Positions 1 to 12,815 of a stretch of DNA of 64,000 nucleotides are shown one piece after another. The stretch is from NCBI GenBank assembly GCA_020466095.1, contig CM035806.1:60650896-60714895 (forward strand). The letters are read 5' to 3'. Every line of letters starts with the position of its first letter. Positions within the stretch are counted from its first letter, which is position 1. The notes beneath the pieces were generated by a model. That model was not told the DNA's origin. It did not search any database and worked only from the letters and a program-made list of their open reading frames with translations. The translations under genes and the position numbers were made by a program. Origin of the DNA: Chlorops oryzae (lineage: Eukaryota > Arthropoda > Insecta > Diptera > Chloropidae).

Positions 1-1
1 T

Positions 2-1132
2 GTGCTGATTATGTATGGCAAACTTTTTTTTAGTTTGGTTGCCTTTGCTGCAAGGCAACCAATTGCGATTCGTATGGCAACTGACATGCAGCTAAGAGAT
101 TTTGTTACGCATATGCCATCTGTTAGTTGCCTCAACAATTTTGGTAGCTGAATTACATATGGCAACGCTTTTTCGGTTCGGTTGCCTTAACGGTCAAAAC
201 AGTGTCTACTGCAATTAGCAGTTGCCTTTTCCATTTTTCAGTTGCCTGGGGGTGCAATAGTTCGTAAAATGGAACATAGTTAAATGAAATTTTTTTTAAA
301 TACAAAAGTATTGTAATTATTGATAGTTTTTATATATTAAAGACAAAATGTGATAGCAAAAAAAAAAAAAAAATTTAAAAAAATTAAAGGAGGTTTTGGA
401 ACAGCATCCAGGTATAGGGCGGTGAAAGATTTGGAATACATTTGCCGAATAGCTGAATCGTTAAGTACTAACTTTAGTTTAATGAAATAATCCAATGATT
501 CCATTAATGTACATGATTGCAAAATGTACTGAAATCCAGATTTTCTGTAAAGATCCAGTTTGGAAGAATTTTTTGAGCCTCTATTATGTTCCACATATTC
601 GTCGCTCTAGAACATTTTGCTCTCCTTTTAGCACTATGCATATTGGTGTTTGTTCCAAAACCATATTAAAGACATTTCCACATCTATCCACGTCGCGTTT
701 TATTCATTGAGTACATAGCGCGATGTCTCATTGCTTAGTTGAATTAAAAACAATTTAAATGGATTTTGAACGTGCCGGCTGCTTGGCTGTTGCAATTTCT
801 TCAACGTATTACGAATCCTCCTGTGCGCCCTGGTCTCTAATTTTCAGTGCGTAAAAAGATCTCCTAAATAACCTCCATATATTTCTTTTTATCGCGTAAT
901 TTGTGAACCTGATGCATAAATTTTTCAAAAAAACTGTTTCAAATCAACAAATTTCAAAAAATATTGATGCTTTCTTGAAACATATGTTTTTAGTTGCCGA
1001 AAATGCTAGATTTTCAGTTGGCAACGCGACGCAATAGTCAACCAAAATAAGTTGACATCCGTAATCGCAATTTTTAGTTCGGTTGCCTCTGACGCAACTC
1101 AACTTTTTTTGGTTGCCATACATAATCAGCAC
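2..1132. mobile_element. TIR element with GGTTGCC subterminal repeats
   Basis: The left end GTGCTGATTATGTATGGCAA is mirrored by TTGCCATACATAATCAGCAC at the right end, a perfect 20-bp terminal inverted repeat. Inside both ends the motif GGTTGCC or its complement GGCAACC recurs many times, as in subterminal transposase-binding arrays. No transposase reading frame is visible, so this is a non-autonomous element of about 1.1 kb. The target duplication cannot be read because the left flank is outside the window. Superfamily unassigned. Confidence 0.75.
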
Positions 1133-3401
1133 CTAATTCTTACCTCGGATAAATAAAAATAAGCATATCAAAAATTTCAATTCCAAGCAAGACCATATTT
1201 TTTACAATTAAATGGCTTACCATTTTTACTACTTATTTACACCTAAAAAAATATTTTTCTTTAGTTATTCTCAAATAAAAATCATTCATTTAATCTATTT
1301 AACACGTTTTTAACGCAGTTGAGTCTTGTAAAACACGGCACAATGTAACTAGATTTTTTAATCTAGGTACTGAAATGCAGACCTTTTAATATCTCGAATT
1401 TGAAAAATTTAGTTACACCACTTTCAAAGAAACGGTCCACATAATGACCAACTGTGGGCTCGGCAGTAAACATGGGGAACTATGAATTAAGCACATTTTA
1501 ATCCGAACTTTATTTTTTCCTGACCCAATATTTCAAATCAATCTAGTCATAATTGCTTTTCGAAACGAAAAACAAGTGGATTTTTCAATTCAAAGTTATG
1601 TTATGTTATGTTATGTATACGAAAATCCAAATTGAGTTGTTTTAGAAAAACCTTTATATCGCGGAAAAGGTTTGTGATACAGTTCTGAGATTTGATATTT
1701 TCTGCACATAATTGATTGGCTTGCCATTTAAGATATTGACATTGAAAAAGAGGCTGTTAATGGTTGTGTTATTTTCAATTAAACTAAAAAAAAAATGAAA
1801 ATTTTATATAATTTTTTCAATTTTTTGACTTTGAGCACCATTTTACACAATTCATTTAAAGTTTTTCCATTAATTTTTGGTATAATATTGAAGAATGATC
1901 TTTAAGAAATACAAAAGTTTTTACAATTTTGAAAAAGCTTTAACCACATTTGAGAAAAATGAGTTGGAATGAAGCAATGGTGCTAAAAATTTCAAACGCG
2001 ATTTTCTCGAAATTCTGACGTGATGGAATTTTTTTTGATATTTTTCAATTATTCAGCAGACCAAAATCTACTAGTGCTATTACTCAAACTCAAAAGGAGC
2101 CGAAAAAAAATTCAATTTTGCCGACCCGTGTTATTTATTTAGTCCTAATGAGATTATCATTAAATTTCCTTTGAAATAGATAGATTTGACGGATATTAAC
2201 TTAAAACTACTAAGAAAGCCAAATTTAAAGACACATAGAAGAAAAAATTATATATACTTAATAAGTATTACTTATGTATGATTTGTGTGCGCTCTATTTG
2301 TTTCATTTAAGCGAAACAAAATAATTAAATCTAAGAATATTGACAAAAATATAAAATTTTGTTGGAGCCTTTATGTTTTCGCCAATTGCGTTTGCGTTGA
2401 ATCAAGAGCAAAATAGATCTAGAGTGAGTTCTTTTTTTAATCTAGGAAATTTTCTTTCAACAATGAACAAGCAAGGGTTTTATAGCCAAGAAAGCCTAAC
2501 AAAGTTTTCGTTCGATGTTCCATAGGCTTTTTGATCAGCGTCCACTTTCCCATTGTTAATTATATCATGTCTTGGACGTTGCATTTTATTCCTAAATGGA
2601 AAGACTGCAGACTGGAGCCATAGGATGTAAATGAAGTGTAGAGGGGCTTGTCTACCCCAATGACTTCTCTACATATAAGTAGCGTTCGTTTCAAAACAGA
2701 TAATCTATACAAATTGAAAAGTTATCGTGTCAAACTAAAAGTAATTTTCAAAATTCACCGCAAAATCTGAACCCTATCAATCTAGCAATATTGCGATTGG
2801 ATCGCGGCCATTTCTGATTGAAAGATGAAAAGGAAAGTATCGATAAATAACTCCGTGACAGGGAATCTCCGGAGGTGCCTGGAAAATACGTTGATGAGCG
2901 GTTCACCGGTAATGAAAAAGCGACTTGAAAAATATGTACATATGTTATCCAGAAAAGAGATTTTGTTTTTTTTTCGGGCATGAAGCAGGTGGACCGCTCG
3001 TTTTTAAGCCATGTATCTTAGTATCCTTTTAGACGATTTTCTTGAAATTAGTACACAACACTATTGAAATTTTGTAGATTCAGAAAAATTATGTTCTAAA
3101 ATTTTAAATCCTTTACCCGCCCCTTAAACATTTTCTTTTCTGATCACCAATTTTCTGTCACAACATTACCTTCGCAGCAAAAGTCTTTTATGCATGCGTT
3201 TAATTCATTTAATAGAAAAATAAAATAAAGCTCAAATATGAATACATAATACAATAAATTTCCAGTTTACGATTAAGAAAATAAAAAGAGCCGTTTTAAA
3301 ATGAGCGCAAAGCATAAAAAGTTACTCCGATGGGAGTATATATTTACAAATGCTTATAATTGCCTCAAGTCTTTACAGACGTTAAAACAGGTAATAGCAA
3401 A
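1133..3401. other. Intergenic DNA downstream of acyl-CoA oxidase
   Basis: AT-rich sequence without a convincing coding exon, RNA gene or mobile-element boundary. Short open frames, such as the one at 2748-2981, start at non-ATG codons and show no family resemblance. It includes the 3' flank and presumably the 3' UTR of the oxidase gene. Confidence 0.6.
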
Positions 3402-6400
3402 TTATAAATTAGATTTCATGAATGGTTTCAAATACTGATGGAATGATTTATTAACCGGCTCCTTGTTCAATGGACTCTTTTTGGCAGAATCAAAAATACG
3501 TTCATAGACATTTCCATCATAGACACCCAAAGCGGAATCCAAAACGCGATCATGTAAGTCAAAACCATCAACAACTGCAACAGCATTTGGACGCAAGCGA
3601 TGTAGACTATCTTGAAGACGGAGTTCCAAATGATTCACCGTTTCATCACTAATAGAAATAAACTATAAAAAAAAAAGGAAGAGGAATATATAACATATGA
3701 TATTTTTTCAAAAGAAATAAAAAAATGAACTCACTCTCAAAAAATCACCAATGCGCATAAGGCAAGCATCGACTAAGTAGAGTTCCAGTAAGGATCGCAA
3801 AACGTCACCCATCGCTGCCGAAACATTGCAAGCTACGTTATTTAATTCTGTTAGAGCGGAATGAGCTAAAAACGCACGCCCATGAAGCTGTTTAGATTTG
3901 GAGGGTTAAATTTAGGTTTTTTTCACAATGAATTTGTGGAAACTTTTTAAACACACCTCAGCTGCCTGTACTAATTCAATGCCGCACATGTTAGCTGCTA
4001 CCTCCACACCATGACCTTGTTTGCGTCTTAGTTCCATGCGTTCATAAGCTATACGTATTTTGCTTTAATCATAATCGGAAATGAAAGTATATATGGCAAA
4101 AAAAATTATGAAAATCATTTGAATTCTCGCCCGCTGGCAGTTATGTATCGAGAAATGGATACGAGCTATGGATTACTACTTAATTTCATATTGAGTTCGT
4201 ATTCGTATTCCTGATATTTAAATCTGGCAGTAGAATTTTACAACGTATCAAGACCATTCATAAAAATTTTAAATAAAAACAAGTAAAGAAGTTTACATCG
4301 GCTAAGCCGATTGCACACATACCTTTTCCTCAGCCGAAAATATGGTAAAACATTACCTTAACAAAAATTCCTGCCATTTTCGTTGTTATAGCTTGGATAT
4401 CTATTTATACCTTATCTGTACTTCGATTTAGCTTCTAAAACTCGAGATTATTATTAAGCACAAAATTTTCGCGAATGGTGGTCATGGTCAAATTTTAACC
4501 GTTAGAGGACATTTTGTTTAGCAGCGAGATCCTCAATTCAAAATAGTGAAAATCAAATTTTTGCGAATTTCGCGAATGGTTGTCTTGATCAAGTTTTAAC
4601 CGTTAGAGGATATTTTGTCTAGCAGCGAGATCCTCAATTCAAAATAGTGAAAATCAAATTTTTGCGAATTTCGCGAATGGTGGTAAAATTTTAATCTTAC
4701 GTGACGACTTTATTTGGCGGCAAAATACACAATCGGAAGAAGCAAAAAAAATCATTTTTGTATACAGATATGAGAATAAGAGAGAGTGTTTTTTTCTAAT
4801 GTGTAGGATGTTGACCATAGTTATAGCGATGTCGCAATTTTTTTTTCAGCGAAAGCTTAAGTCTACATGGTAGCTATACACACACAAAATTTCAATAAGC
4901 TGGGATGTATAGTAAAAAAGTTATCCACGAAAAACGTAAAAAATCGTGATTTTTGAAACTTCTGAACCACTTCCCACGACCCAAGAAGGGACTACGAAAA
5001 AAATTTGTATGCAGTTTTTCGGACATTTACCTGGTTCAAGTCCATGCCGAATTTCAATATGATATCTTTCATGGCTTAGGAGTAAATTACGAAAAACTAA
5101 AGTGTGACCGACAGACAGACAGACAGACAGACAGACAGCAGACAGACATGGCTAGATCGACTCCTCTTGTCACCCTGATCAAGATATATATATATATGTC
5201 TATATCTATCGCGACTCCTTTGGTATGTTACATACTCCGAGCCAAACTTAATATACCCTTTCCTTCGGAAAAGGTATAACAACGAACTTATATATATATT
5301 TATATATATTATTATGTAATTATAATGTATATAATTATATATGTGGGAATCGGAAATGCACGTGCATAATTGTATTTTTGGGAAATTTTTAAACTCACTT
5401 TGCAGCTACGAATTGGAATGCTTTAACAATTCCCTCTAAAGAACCATCGAAGTTAACAAACTTCTTGAGTTGAACTGCTTCAGAAATATATGCGACAGTG
5501 GGTACAAGATTCTCTCGCTTCAAGGCTTGCGCATAAACCTTCACTAAGTAGCGCGCTGTTTGCAGAAACATCACGGTATTTTCTCCTTCATAGGTGCAAA
5601 CTGCTGTAGCCATTCCGTATATAGTTGGAAAATTCGAACAATCCATAAAGCCGTGACCACCACAAGCAAGTCGACAGATTTCAACGCCTGCCGCCGTGTC
5701 TGAACTGCATATAGCTTTCAAGCAGCAGGAAAGTGCGTGCATTTCCGGTAATCGTTCCAGATTGCCTTGCTCCATTTCGCCGGTGACATTGTTATACATA
5801 TTCCAGACGCAATCTCCACAAATCCGAAAAACAATAGCTTTGGCGATTTGCGGAAATAGCTTCAATTGTTGCGTTGTATGATCTATAATTTGTGGTTCGG
5901 GTTGACTTCGTTATCAAAAATAAAAAAAGATTAATAATGATTATAATTAGATTTAATTTAAAAAAAATTTAAATTATTTGTTCGAGCTCTCCTCGTAAAG
6001 ATTGCAACCCACTTACTTTGGATCGATTGGACTTTGACGTCTTACTGCGGAATATCTTGTTGCTATTGTTGATGCTTTAGCGAGTGTCTGTGCTGAGTCA
6101 CGTATCAAAGCACAGCGAACAAACATCATTGTGCCATATGTCAATACTGTGGTCTTAGGTGCAATATAGGTTCCATCCGGTAGCACTTTTTGATTTTTCA
6201 TTAGCATTTGATTCAATGGGACGCGCACATTTTTCAAACCCAAATATCCATTGTTAACTGATTTCATGCTTAGTTTTTGCCCAATTTCACCGATATCGAT
6301 TCCAGGCAGTGGCATATGTGTTTCCTCATCACGCAATTGAACAATAAATGGAGCAAGTCCGCGATTTTTTCCTTGTGTATACAATTGGGCCACAACGACA

Positions 6401-7983
6401 GCATAGTTAGCAGTATGACCCACTGGATTTTGAAAAATTAGAAGAGTATCAAAATAATATGCCATCGATGATTATTTAAAAATTAAGAGCTTACATCCAC
6501 CGGGCCACCATTTATAAGCTGTAATGCTTGGTGAATTAAGCACAAACTCCTGCGTGGAGGGATCGTAGTCGGCACGAGTTTCCAAGCCACGAAGAAATGT
6601 ACCATGTCCCAATTCAGTTTGAGCGTAGGTTCCAATAATGGAACATTCCCATGCCTTACTCAGCCATTCGACTTGCTGATCCAAAGTGCCTTGACCCATT
6701 ATTGTCGGAACAAACATAATGAAGTGAAGTCCTAATGGGTTACCTTCTTTCAATAAGGCTGTACCAAGAGAGCCACCCAAAAGAGCGCTGGATAATTGAT
6801 TGATTTAGTTCTAAATTCATTAAATTTGCATTCAAATTCACTCACTAGTAAGTATCGACGCTATCTTCCCCACTGTTGCGTATTTCACGTATTTTTTCTG
6901 CTATTATAACGGCCTTTCGAACACTATGCTCATACAACTCCTTGTACGACAAGTAGGTTATCGGTATCTCATCATTTAAAAGTGGATCGTCAAGGAATAG
7001 TTTTTCTAAGATAACAATATAGACACATATTATTCAATAATGTAAAATCATCAAGATTTGATTATTTTATAGTTGAAAAATTTATTATGAGCAAAACTCA
7101 TAGCATCCAAGTTAGCGAGAACCGTATGAAATAGATCTTGTAAACGTGTGATAAAGTGGTCCAATTGTTTAATTGTCCAACTTGTACATGCTTTATGTCA
7201 TGCATAAAAAATTGAAATTCGAAATTCATAGAAGATTCATAGAGAATTTCAATAAAAAAAACAACCCCTGAAGATGACGAAATGAAATCGTCGAAACGTC
7301 GGGTGAGCGAGAAATGAATTTGGTGGTTTTTCATTTTTATTAAAAGCGAATCATGACCAAAGCAGCCCAAAAGCGAATAAATTTTTACAAAATTTTTTGC
7401 TCTGAATATAGGGATTTTTTGGCGTAATTTTTGCTTTTCAAAACGCCTTCTTTTTTATTTTTACCGAAAAAACTTCGACTAAATGGTAGGTGTCGGGTAT
7501 TTTATTTTAGCCTTGAAGAGCTCTCATATCCTAACTTAAAAAATATGTAACTGTCTCTTAAAGATTCGACCCGCATCAAAACTAAGGCGCTTTAAAGTTT
7601 TACTGTTTAGAGTTTTACTGTTGATTACGAAAACATTATTGCGCTAATCGCTTTTAGCGGCTTGCAAATCAAGTTTTCCGACCAGCGAACAGCAGTCAGC
7701 TTTCAACTGATAATTAAATACTTGAACTACACACATATAAATATGACACGTAGATGGTTGGACTTTGTCCAATGCCCCAAAACATAAATGGGCTTGTTTT
7801 GAAAAAAAAAAAAAAAATCAACAGAAAAATCCCTTACTTACCCAAAACTTTTTTCTCCTCATATTTTTGTTGACCACCAGACCACCATATAGCGAACTCC
7901 GAAGTATTAAAAGTGGCGCCATAACGTTCTTTTTGTAAATCGGGGTTGATAGGTGGTACCATACCCTGCGTTTCTTCTGGCAT
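3402..7983 (-). CDS. Acox: Peroxisomal acyl-CoA oxidase (ACOX1/3 type)
   Basis: Flavin enzyme of the first step of peroxisomal fatty-acid beta-oxidation, converting acyl-CoA to trans-2-enoyl-CoA with H2O2 release. Eight exons, in transcription order: 7983-7842, 7005-6846, 6787-6495, 6422-6017, 5905-5399, 4062-3957, 3887-3735, 3662-3402. They join in phase to 2028 nt (675 residues), the usual family length. Visible signatures: [18 protein letters not shown] (about 153-170), the family YKWWPGGLG block (about 191-199), ACGGHGF (about 414-420), YEGENTVM (about 439-446, which includes the general-base Glu region) and SPLNK near the C-terminus. The protein ends Lys-Ser-Asn-Leu, a PTS1-like tripeptide (SNL rather than SKL). 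The first ATG at 7983 is followed directly by family-like sequence. Intron 5 holds a DINE-like element. Which ACOX paralogue it is cannot be settled here. Confidence 0.95.
4277..5280 (+). mobile_element. DINE-1/mini-me-like element, copy A (in oxidase intron)
   Basis: Begins near ACAAGTAAAGAAGTTTACAT and ends near CCTTCGGAAAAGGTATAAC. Contains about 2.2 copies of a 101-bp central tandem repeat (from about 4470), then a (GACA)n microsatellite at 5109-5142, a short conserved core and a (TA)n run at 5184-5196. This order of central tandem repeats, GTCY array, core and TA array is the layout described for DINE-1/mini-me (Helentron-type) elements of flies. A second copy lies inverted at 10320-10962. 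No protein is encoded. Confidence 0.75.
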
Positions 7984-8573
7984 TATCCTGTTTGATGGAA
8001 CTCTTCTCTTTGTTATTCAATTTAACAAAAAAAGCTCATCGAGCGCGCTTCAACCGTCTTCAATGAATCTTGATTCACTACTATTAAAGCTAATGAACGA
8101 GATTGTTAAATACAAAGCGATATTTGAACTTAGACTAAAGAACAATGTTATTGATTAAAAGTTGTACATAGATGGGATTATTAATAATCGCTCGAGATAG
8201 AATTTATTTAATCGCTCGATTTCATTAAATGTAATAAATCTACGTATATACATGTGACTCACCTCAATAGAGTTATGTTTTAGTTTTGGTAAGCTTTAGA
8301 GCCTCTGTCAATGAACCTTTTAATTGAATCAGTTACATACATATCTAAGTAAAAAAATTTTTTCACTTCAGCGTTTTAAGTTTTAAGTTGAAATTCGTAT
8401 TTCATTCAACGCTCTTGCTTAAATTATTAAATGATTTCTACTTTGTTTTTTTTTTTTCATCCCCTTTACCAAAACTTGTTTATAATTGTTCGCTTGTTAC
8501 GAAAGTGTACAAGAGAAAACGAAAAATACAGTAGATGCTCAACAATTGAAACCACTTTGTTCTTAATGCATAT
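7984..8573. other. 5' flank of acyl-CoA oxidase
   Basis: Upstream DNA of the oxidase gene, presumably holding promoter and 5' UTR. I see no clear TATA box or other named promoter element and no additional gene. Confidence 0.4.
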
Positions 8574-9312
8574 ATTTACTTTAGGGGCGTTTCTGGGATT
8601 TGGTTGAAACTCGGTATGTATATGTCGAATGGCCTCCTGATTCCAAATCTGCAATCCGTTTTTGGGGGTCGGATCTAGTTTAGAAGTTATAGCCAGTTAA
8701 AGTTTGTGTGAAAATGCAATGTAAACATTGTGGAAACAGACTGACGGCTATTTTTAGCGCTGCTGTCTTAATGTTTTAAAAAATCCATTAATTGGTACAT
8801 TTAATTTCTAAATGTTCGACATGTGAAACAATATCAATTTAATAAGAATTCTGCTAAATAAGGAAAAATATTGCATGAAAAATTTTTAATTTTCAGTTTC
8901 TTACTACTTTCTATAAAATTATGCTAAAATATACGAAATTTGAGAAGAACAAAATTATTTTGAAATAAAATTATGTAATAAGAAAAAAGACGTGCAGAAG
9001 GCGGGGGAAGCCACGCAATCAGGGGGAAAAGCCCCCTAGACACAGTAGCGTAAGCTATTATTCAGATATCCCATTTTAACAGATTCGATTGAAAAGCACT
9101 GCGTTATGCGCAGTGGTTAATTTGGCAACTACGTGAGCCTCAAAATAAATGAAAAATATATGGGATTTTGGAAAATTTCCAATTCCAAAGCGCGATATCT
9201 CCTAAACGTAGCGCGACCCCCTAAAAAGGATTGCAGATTTGGACTCAGTTGGTTATTTTACATAAAGTAACAACAGCAAAACGAAAATCCAAGAAACGCC
9301 CCTAAAGTAAAT
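8574..9312. mobile_element. 739-bp MITE with ATTTACTTTAGGGGCG ends
   Basis: ATTTACTTTAGGGGCGTTTC on the left is matched in reverse complement by the right end (GAAACGCCCCTAAAGTAAAT). Both arms then continue with one-base differences (TGGGATTT versus TTGGATTT). No coding potential inside. Superfamily unassigned; a clean target duplication is not evident. Confidence 0.7.
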
Positions 9313-9399
9313 TTGTTCCATTCTGATTTTAGAGAGTTTATTGTGTTAGCTCTTGGAAGATAACATACGTCTGCGAGAGGTATACTTTTTAATTTCATG

Positions 9400-9427
<28 letters not shown>
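9400..9427. repeat. (CT)n microsatellite
   Basis: About 14 uninterrupted CT dinucleotides. Confidence 0.95.
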
Positions 9428-9430
<3 letters not shown>

Positions 9431-10319
9431 GATAGCAATTTTTTAGTTTGTTATTATTTTAATATTTTTATACTAATGTTGTTCATAAATTCATATACTT
9501 ATCATATATGAAATGACGGCCTGCCAGATTTTATATAATTATGTCATTTCAATTGACCTCCATTATTACTTGATTATTACTTATAGTTTCATAAAATTTT
9601 TAACATCATCCTTTTATTGGCTAAAAATTTTATTCTCATTAGTTAAAACGCTTCAATTTGAAGTGTTATAATGGCATTCAATCAAACCGAAGTCATACAC
9701 GCTCAAATAAATTTGCAAACATGCTTGCAAGCCTAGTGTTTGAGAAAAAATTTGAGTGTGTATGGCGGTGCTGCATATATGTCTACTTTTACATTGGACG
9801 ATTGTCGGCCAACAGCACTCACCGATTTTTGCGTTTGTAGGCAAGGGAGGAGAGACGAAAGTGAAGCGGTCAAAATCGTTTGTACTAGCCATGTCGTCGA
9901 TTTCCATGCCGATTTTTGACAGTTGCCTTTCCCGCCGTTTGTAGAACGGAAAACAGTTTCAAAGAATTGTTCGAATAATTTTTTATGAAGTGTCTGAATC
10001 CATTCTAATTTAATTTATATATTTTAAAATGCGTCACAACCACTTATTTTATTACTTACTTACTTAATTCGCATAAATCCAATAAACGAATGTCATAAGA
10101 AAAACACAACAAAGTATAAAATCGGTTGCTTGCAAATCGTGTAGTGTAGAAGCGAACACCGACAGAAGACAATTTCAAAAGGGAATTTGAAAAAATCGTT
10201 GTGAAAATCGCGTCGATAATCGTTCAATGTAGAAGCCGACTATGCAGTGTAAAAATTCAGTTCAGTCCGGCCGTTGAAGAGCCAACACCTCTTCGAGAAT
10301 GTCAATAGGGTACTTGACT

Positions 10320-10451
10320 CATTATACCTTTTCCGAAGGAAAGGGTATATTAAGTTTGGCTCGGAGTATGTAACATACCAAAGGAGTCGCGATAGATATA
10401 GACATATATATATATTCTTGATCAGGGTGACAAGAGGAGTCGATCTAGCCA

Positions 10452-10487
<36 letters not shown>

Positions 10488-10962
10488 ACACTTTAGTTTT
10501 TCGTAATTTACTCCTAAGCCATGAAAGATATCATATTGAAATTCGGCATGGACATGAACCAGGTAAATGTCCGAAAAACTGCATACTATTTTGAATTGAG
10601 TATTTCGCAGCTAAACAAAATGTCCTCTAAGGGTTAAAATTTTATCAAGACCACCATTCGCGAAATTCGCAAAAATTTGATTTCCACTATTTTGAATTGA
10701 GTATTTCGCAGCTAAACAAAATGTCCTCTAAGGGTTAAAATTTTATCAAGACCACCATTCGCGAAAATTTTGTGCTTAATAATAATCTCGAATTTTAGAA
10801 GCTAAATCGAAGAACAGATAAGTTATAAATAGATATCCAAGCTAGAACAATGAAAATGGCAGGAATTTTCGTTAAGGTAATGTTTTAACATAAATATTTT
10901 AGGCTGAGGAAAAGGTATGTGTGCAATCGGCTTTGCCGATGTAAACTTCTTTACTTGTTTTT
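10320..10962 (-). mobile_element. DINE-1/mini-me-like element, copy B
   Basis: Inverted relative of copy A. It runs from TTATACCTTTTCCGAAGGAA, through a TA run and (GTCT)n at 10454-10488, to two copies of a 100-bp tandem repeat (starting about 10585 and 10685), and ends in the complement of GTTTACATCGGC at about 10940. Shorter than copy A (about 640 versus 1000 bp). Confidence 0.75.
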
Positions 10963-11670
10963 AAAAACCATTCTATGTTATTGAGTTTCATTTATTTACT
11001 CAAGAAAAAGTGAAAATTTTAAATTCTGGTAAGTATTCGAAAAGAAAACTGAAAGTAAAAAATCGACTTTTAAATGTGCCGCGAAAACAACTTTTTGATA
11101 GGCATGACGTCACATGTGTCTAAAAAAATCAATGGCAATAAAAAATAACTGCTTAAGTCGTAATTTGGTGTTTAAAAAAAAAGCGGCTTAAAGAAACTCA
11201 ATTCGTATGCTTTCCTATGTCAAATGGAATCTCATTTTTTGAATCAAATTGTTGCTAATAACAGTAGAGAGTAGAGATTTTACTGACATTTATTTATTGA
11301 TCAATGGTTTCAATAAATCATTTTTAGCTTAAGTCGACTTAAGCAGTTATTCTGTATTGCCACAGAAATAGTCAAGCATATGACTGCGTGCAAAAACATA
11401 TGTTTTATAACCCAGAAACATAAATTAAAGGTTTGAGAATTTTTTCCTTAAAAGTAAATTTCGAATACGATTCTTGAATAATTTTTAAATCGAAAATCAA
11501 TGATAGACATTAATGCTATCTTTCTCGAACCAATCTCAAATCGATATTAAATGTAACTTGAGAAAACATTTGATATGAAACTATTCTCAAATCATTCTCG
11601 AACCTCAATGTTTTCTGGGTTAATGTTGAAGTGTCAAAAAAGTATTCGCGCGCACTTGAAACAAACTTGA

Positions 11671-11865
11671 ATCAATAAAAAAGAAATTGCGAACCGCAAT
11701 AAATTGTGTGCAGTACCGGAGTGCACAATTTCTTTCATAAAAACTCCAGACAAATTTTTTGTACGTACTCCAAGAAATGCCGAAACACGGAAAAAGTGGT
11801 TGGAACTTGCTGATAATAAACAGCTGGTAACAAAGCTGCAGCTGGCAATGTTTTTACACATGTGA
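11671..11865 (+). pseudogene. THAP-type zinc-finger fragment
   Basis: Open frame of 64 codons with no ATG at its start (a stop lies just upstream). It shows Cys-Ala-Val-Pro-Glu-Cys followed by TPDKFF, RTPRN and RKKWLELA, the order of conserved positions in a THAP domain (C-x2-4-C, aromatic/proline, R..W). The distal C-x2-H pair is not visible before the stop, so the finger is incomplete. Its position inside a TIR element suggests a transposase remnant, not a host gene. Confidence 0.5.
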
Positions 11866-12369
11866 CGTCATTTTAAGTTCAGCCAATCAAAAACGTTTCA
11901 GATAAAGCATAAAAGTTTGAAAAAAATTGTTTCTTTCTATTCGATTTTTAGCTAAATAAATTGAAATTTTTATTGTCTGATAAATGAATTCCGTTAAGAA
12001 ATTCGGATTGTATACGTAAGTCAAGAAAAAAATTATTTTTTTTGATATAGTCAAGTACCCTATTCCGAATATTCAGGCATTGCAGGAATTTTTCAGCAAA
12101 GTGTACAAATTTCAAATTAATTAAACAAAATAAAATAAATTAAAATAAGTATTTAAAAAATATAAAATTAATTTTAAAAATATTTAAAATAAAATAAATT
12201 TAAAAAGAATAGCGAATTTAAAAATAAATAAACTCGAATAAAATGTGGAATTCATTCCTGAGAATTATAATATAAATTCAAAATATCATTTTCTTATTAG
12301 AAACCAATTATTATTTAATATGTCGCCTTCTTTCCGCATTTGCTTCTTCAAACTGCAAAATCAACTGAT

Positions 12370-12622
12370 ATATCGCACCCTTGCTAATAAATCGGCACAA
12401 TTCAAAATTTCGCATTTCTCGAAAATCATGCAATCTCTCTTGAAACTAAGGAGAAATAAAGTTTTTTCTAAACTTATATTACTCTCAATCGACTGCTGCA
12501 TCAGTCAATATAAGCCTCGATTCTCAAGGTCTTGGGTTTCATACAGAAAAATTCAATCGAACAAATAAAAATTTATTAAAAAAAATTTGAATTGTGCCGA
12601 TTTATTAGCAAGGGTGCGATAT
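12370..12622. mobile_element. 253-bp MITE with 37-bp TIRs
   Basis: The left arm starts ATATCGCACCCTTGCTAATA and continues through CGGCACAATTCAAA. The right arm is its reverse complement and ends GCAAGGGTGCGATAT. The arms are essentially perfect over about 37 bp. A TA-rich flank is compatible with TA target sites. Confidence 0.8.
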
Positions 12623-12651
12623 GTGTAAATATTTGACATTTTGTTTGAGCG

Positions 12652-12815
12652 CCCAGCAAAGAACGTAACGGTTACATAACTCGTTACGTACCCCTTACAG
12701 CTACCTGATGTTGCGGTATTTTCTGCGTTACACGCTTATGGGCATCGGGAACTTTATACCGCAATGTTGCTGAAAAAATGTTGCGCATGTTGTGTACGTG
12801 TAGCAACCATATTAT
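12652..12815. repeat. Copy of the CCCAGCAA repeat family (left part)
   Basis: Closely resembles 48035-48200: both start CCCAGCAA and share GATGTTGCGGTATTTTCT, a GTTACA(A/C)GCTTATGGGCA block and TTTATACCGCAATGTTGCTG. I could not identify a matching right end here. Confidence 0.6.

Larger units (their letters stand above)
10304..12064. mobile_element. TIR element carrying a THAP-domain remnant and a nested DINE copy
   Basis: AATAGGGTACTTGACT at 10304 is repeated exactly in inverted orientation at the other end (AGTCAAGTACCCTATT, ending 12064). Between these ends lie the DINE-like copy B, which starts immediately inside the left end, and an open frame resembling a THAP zinc finger at 11671-11865. 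THAP domains are known in P, Kolobok and related DNA transposases. The pairing of ends is seen directly; that they bound one element is inference. No clear target duplication was found. Confidence 0.5.

Noticed and set aside
12245..12568. Plus-strand frame of 107 codons
   Set aside because: It runs through the left arm of the MITE at 12370-12622 and has no family resemblance.
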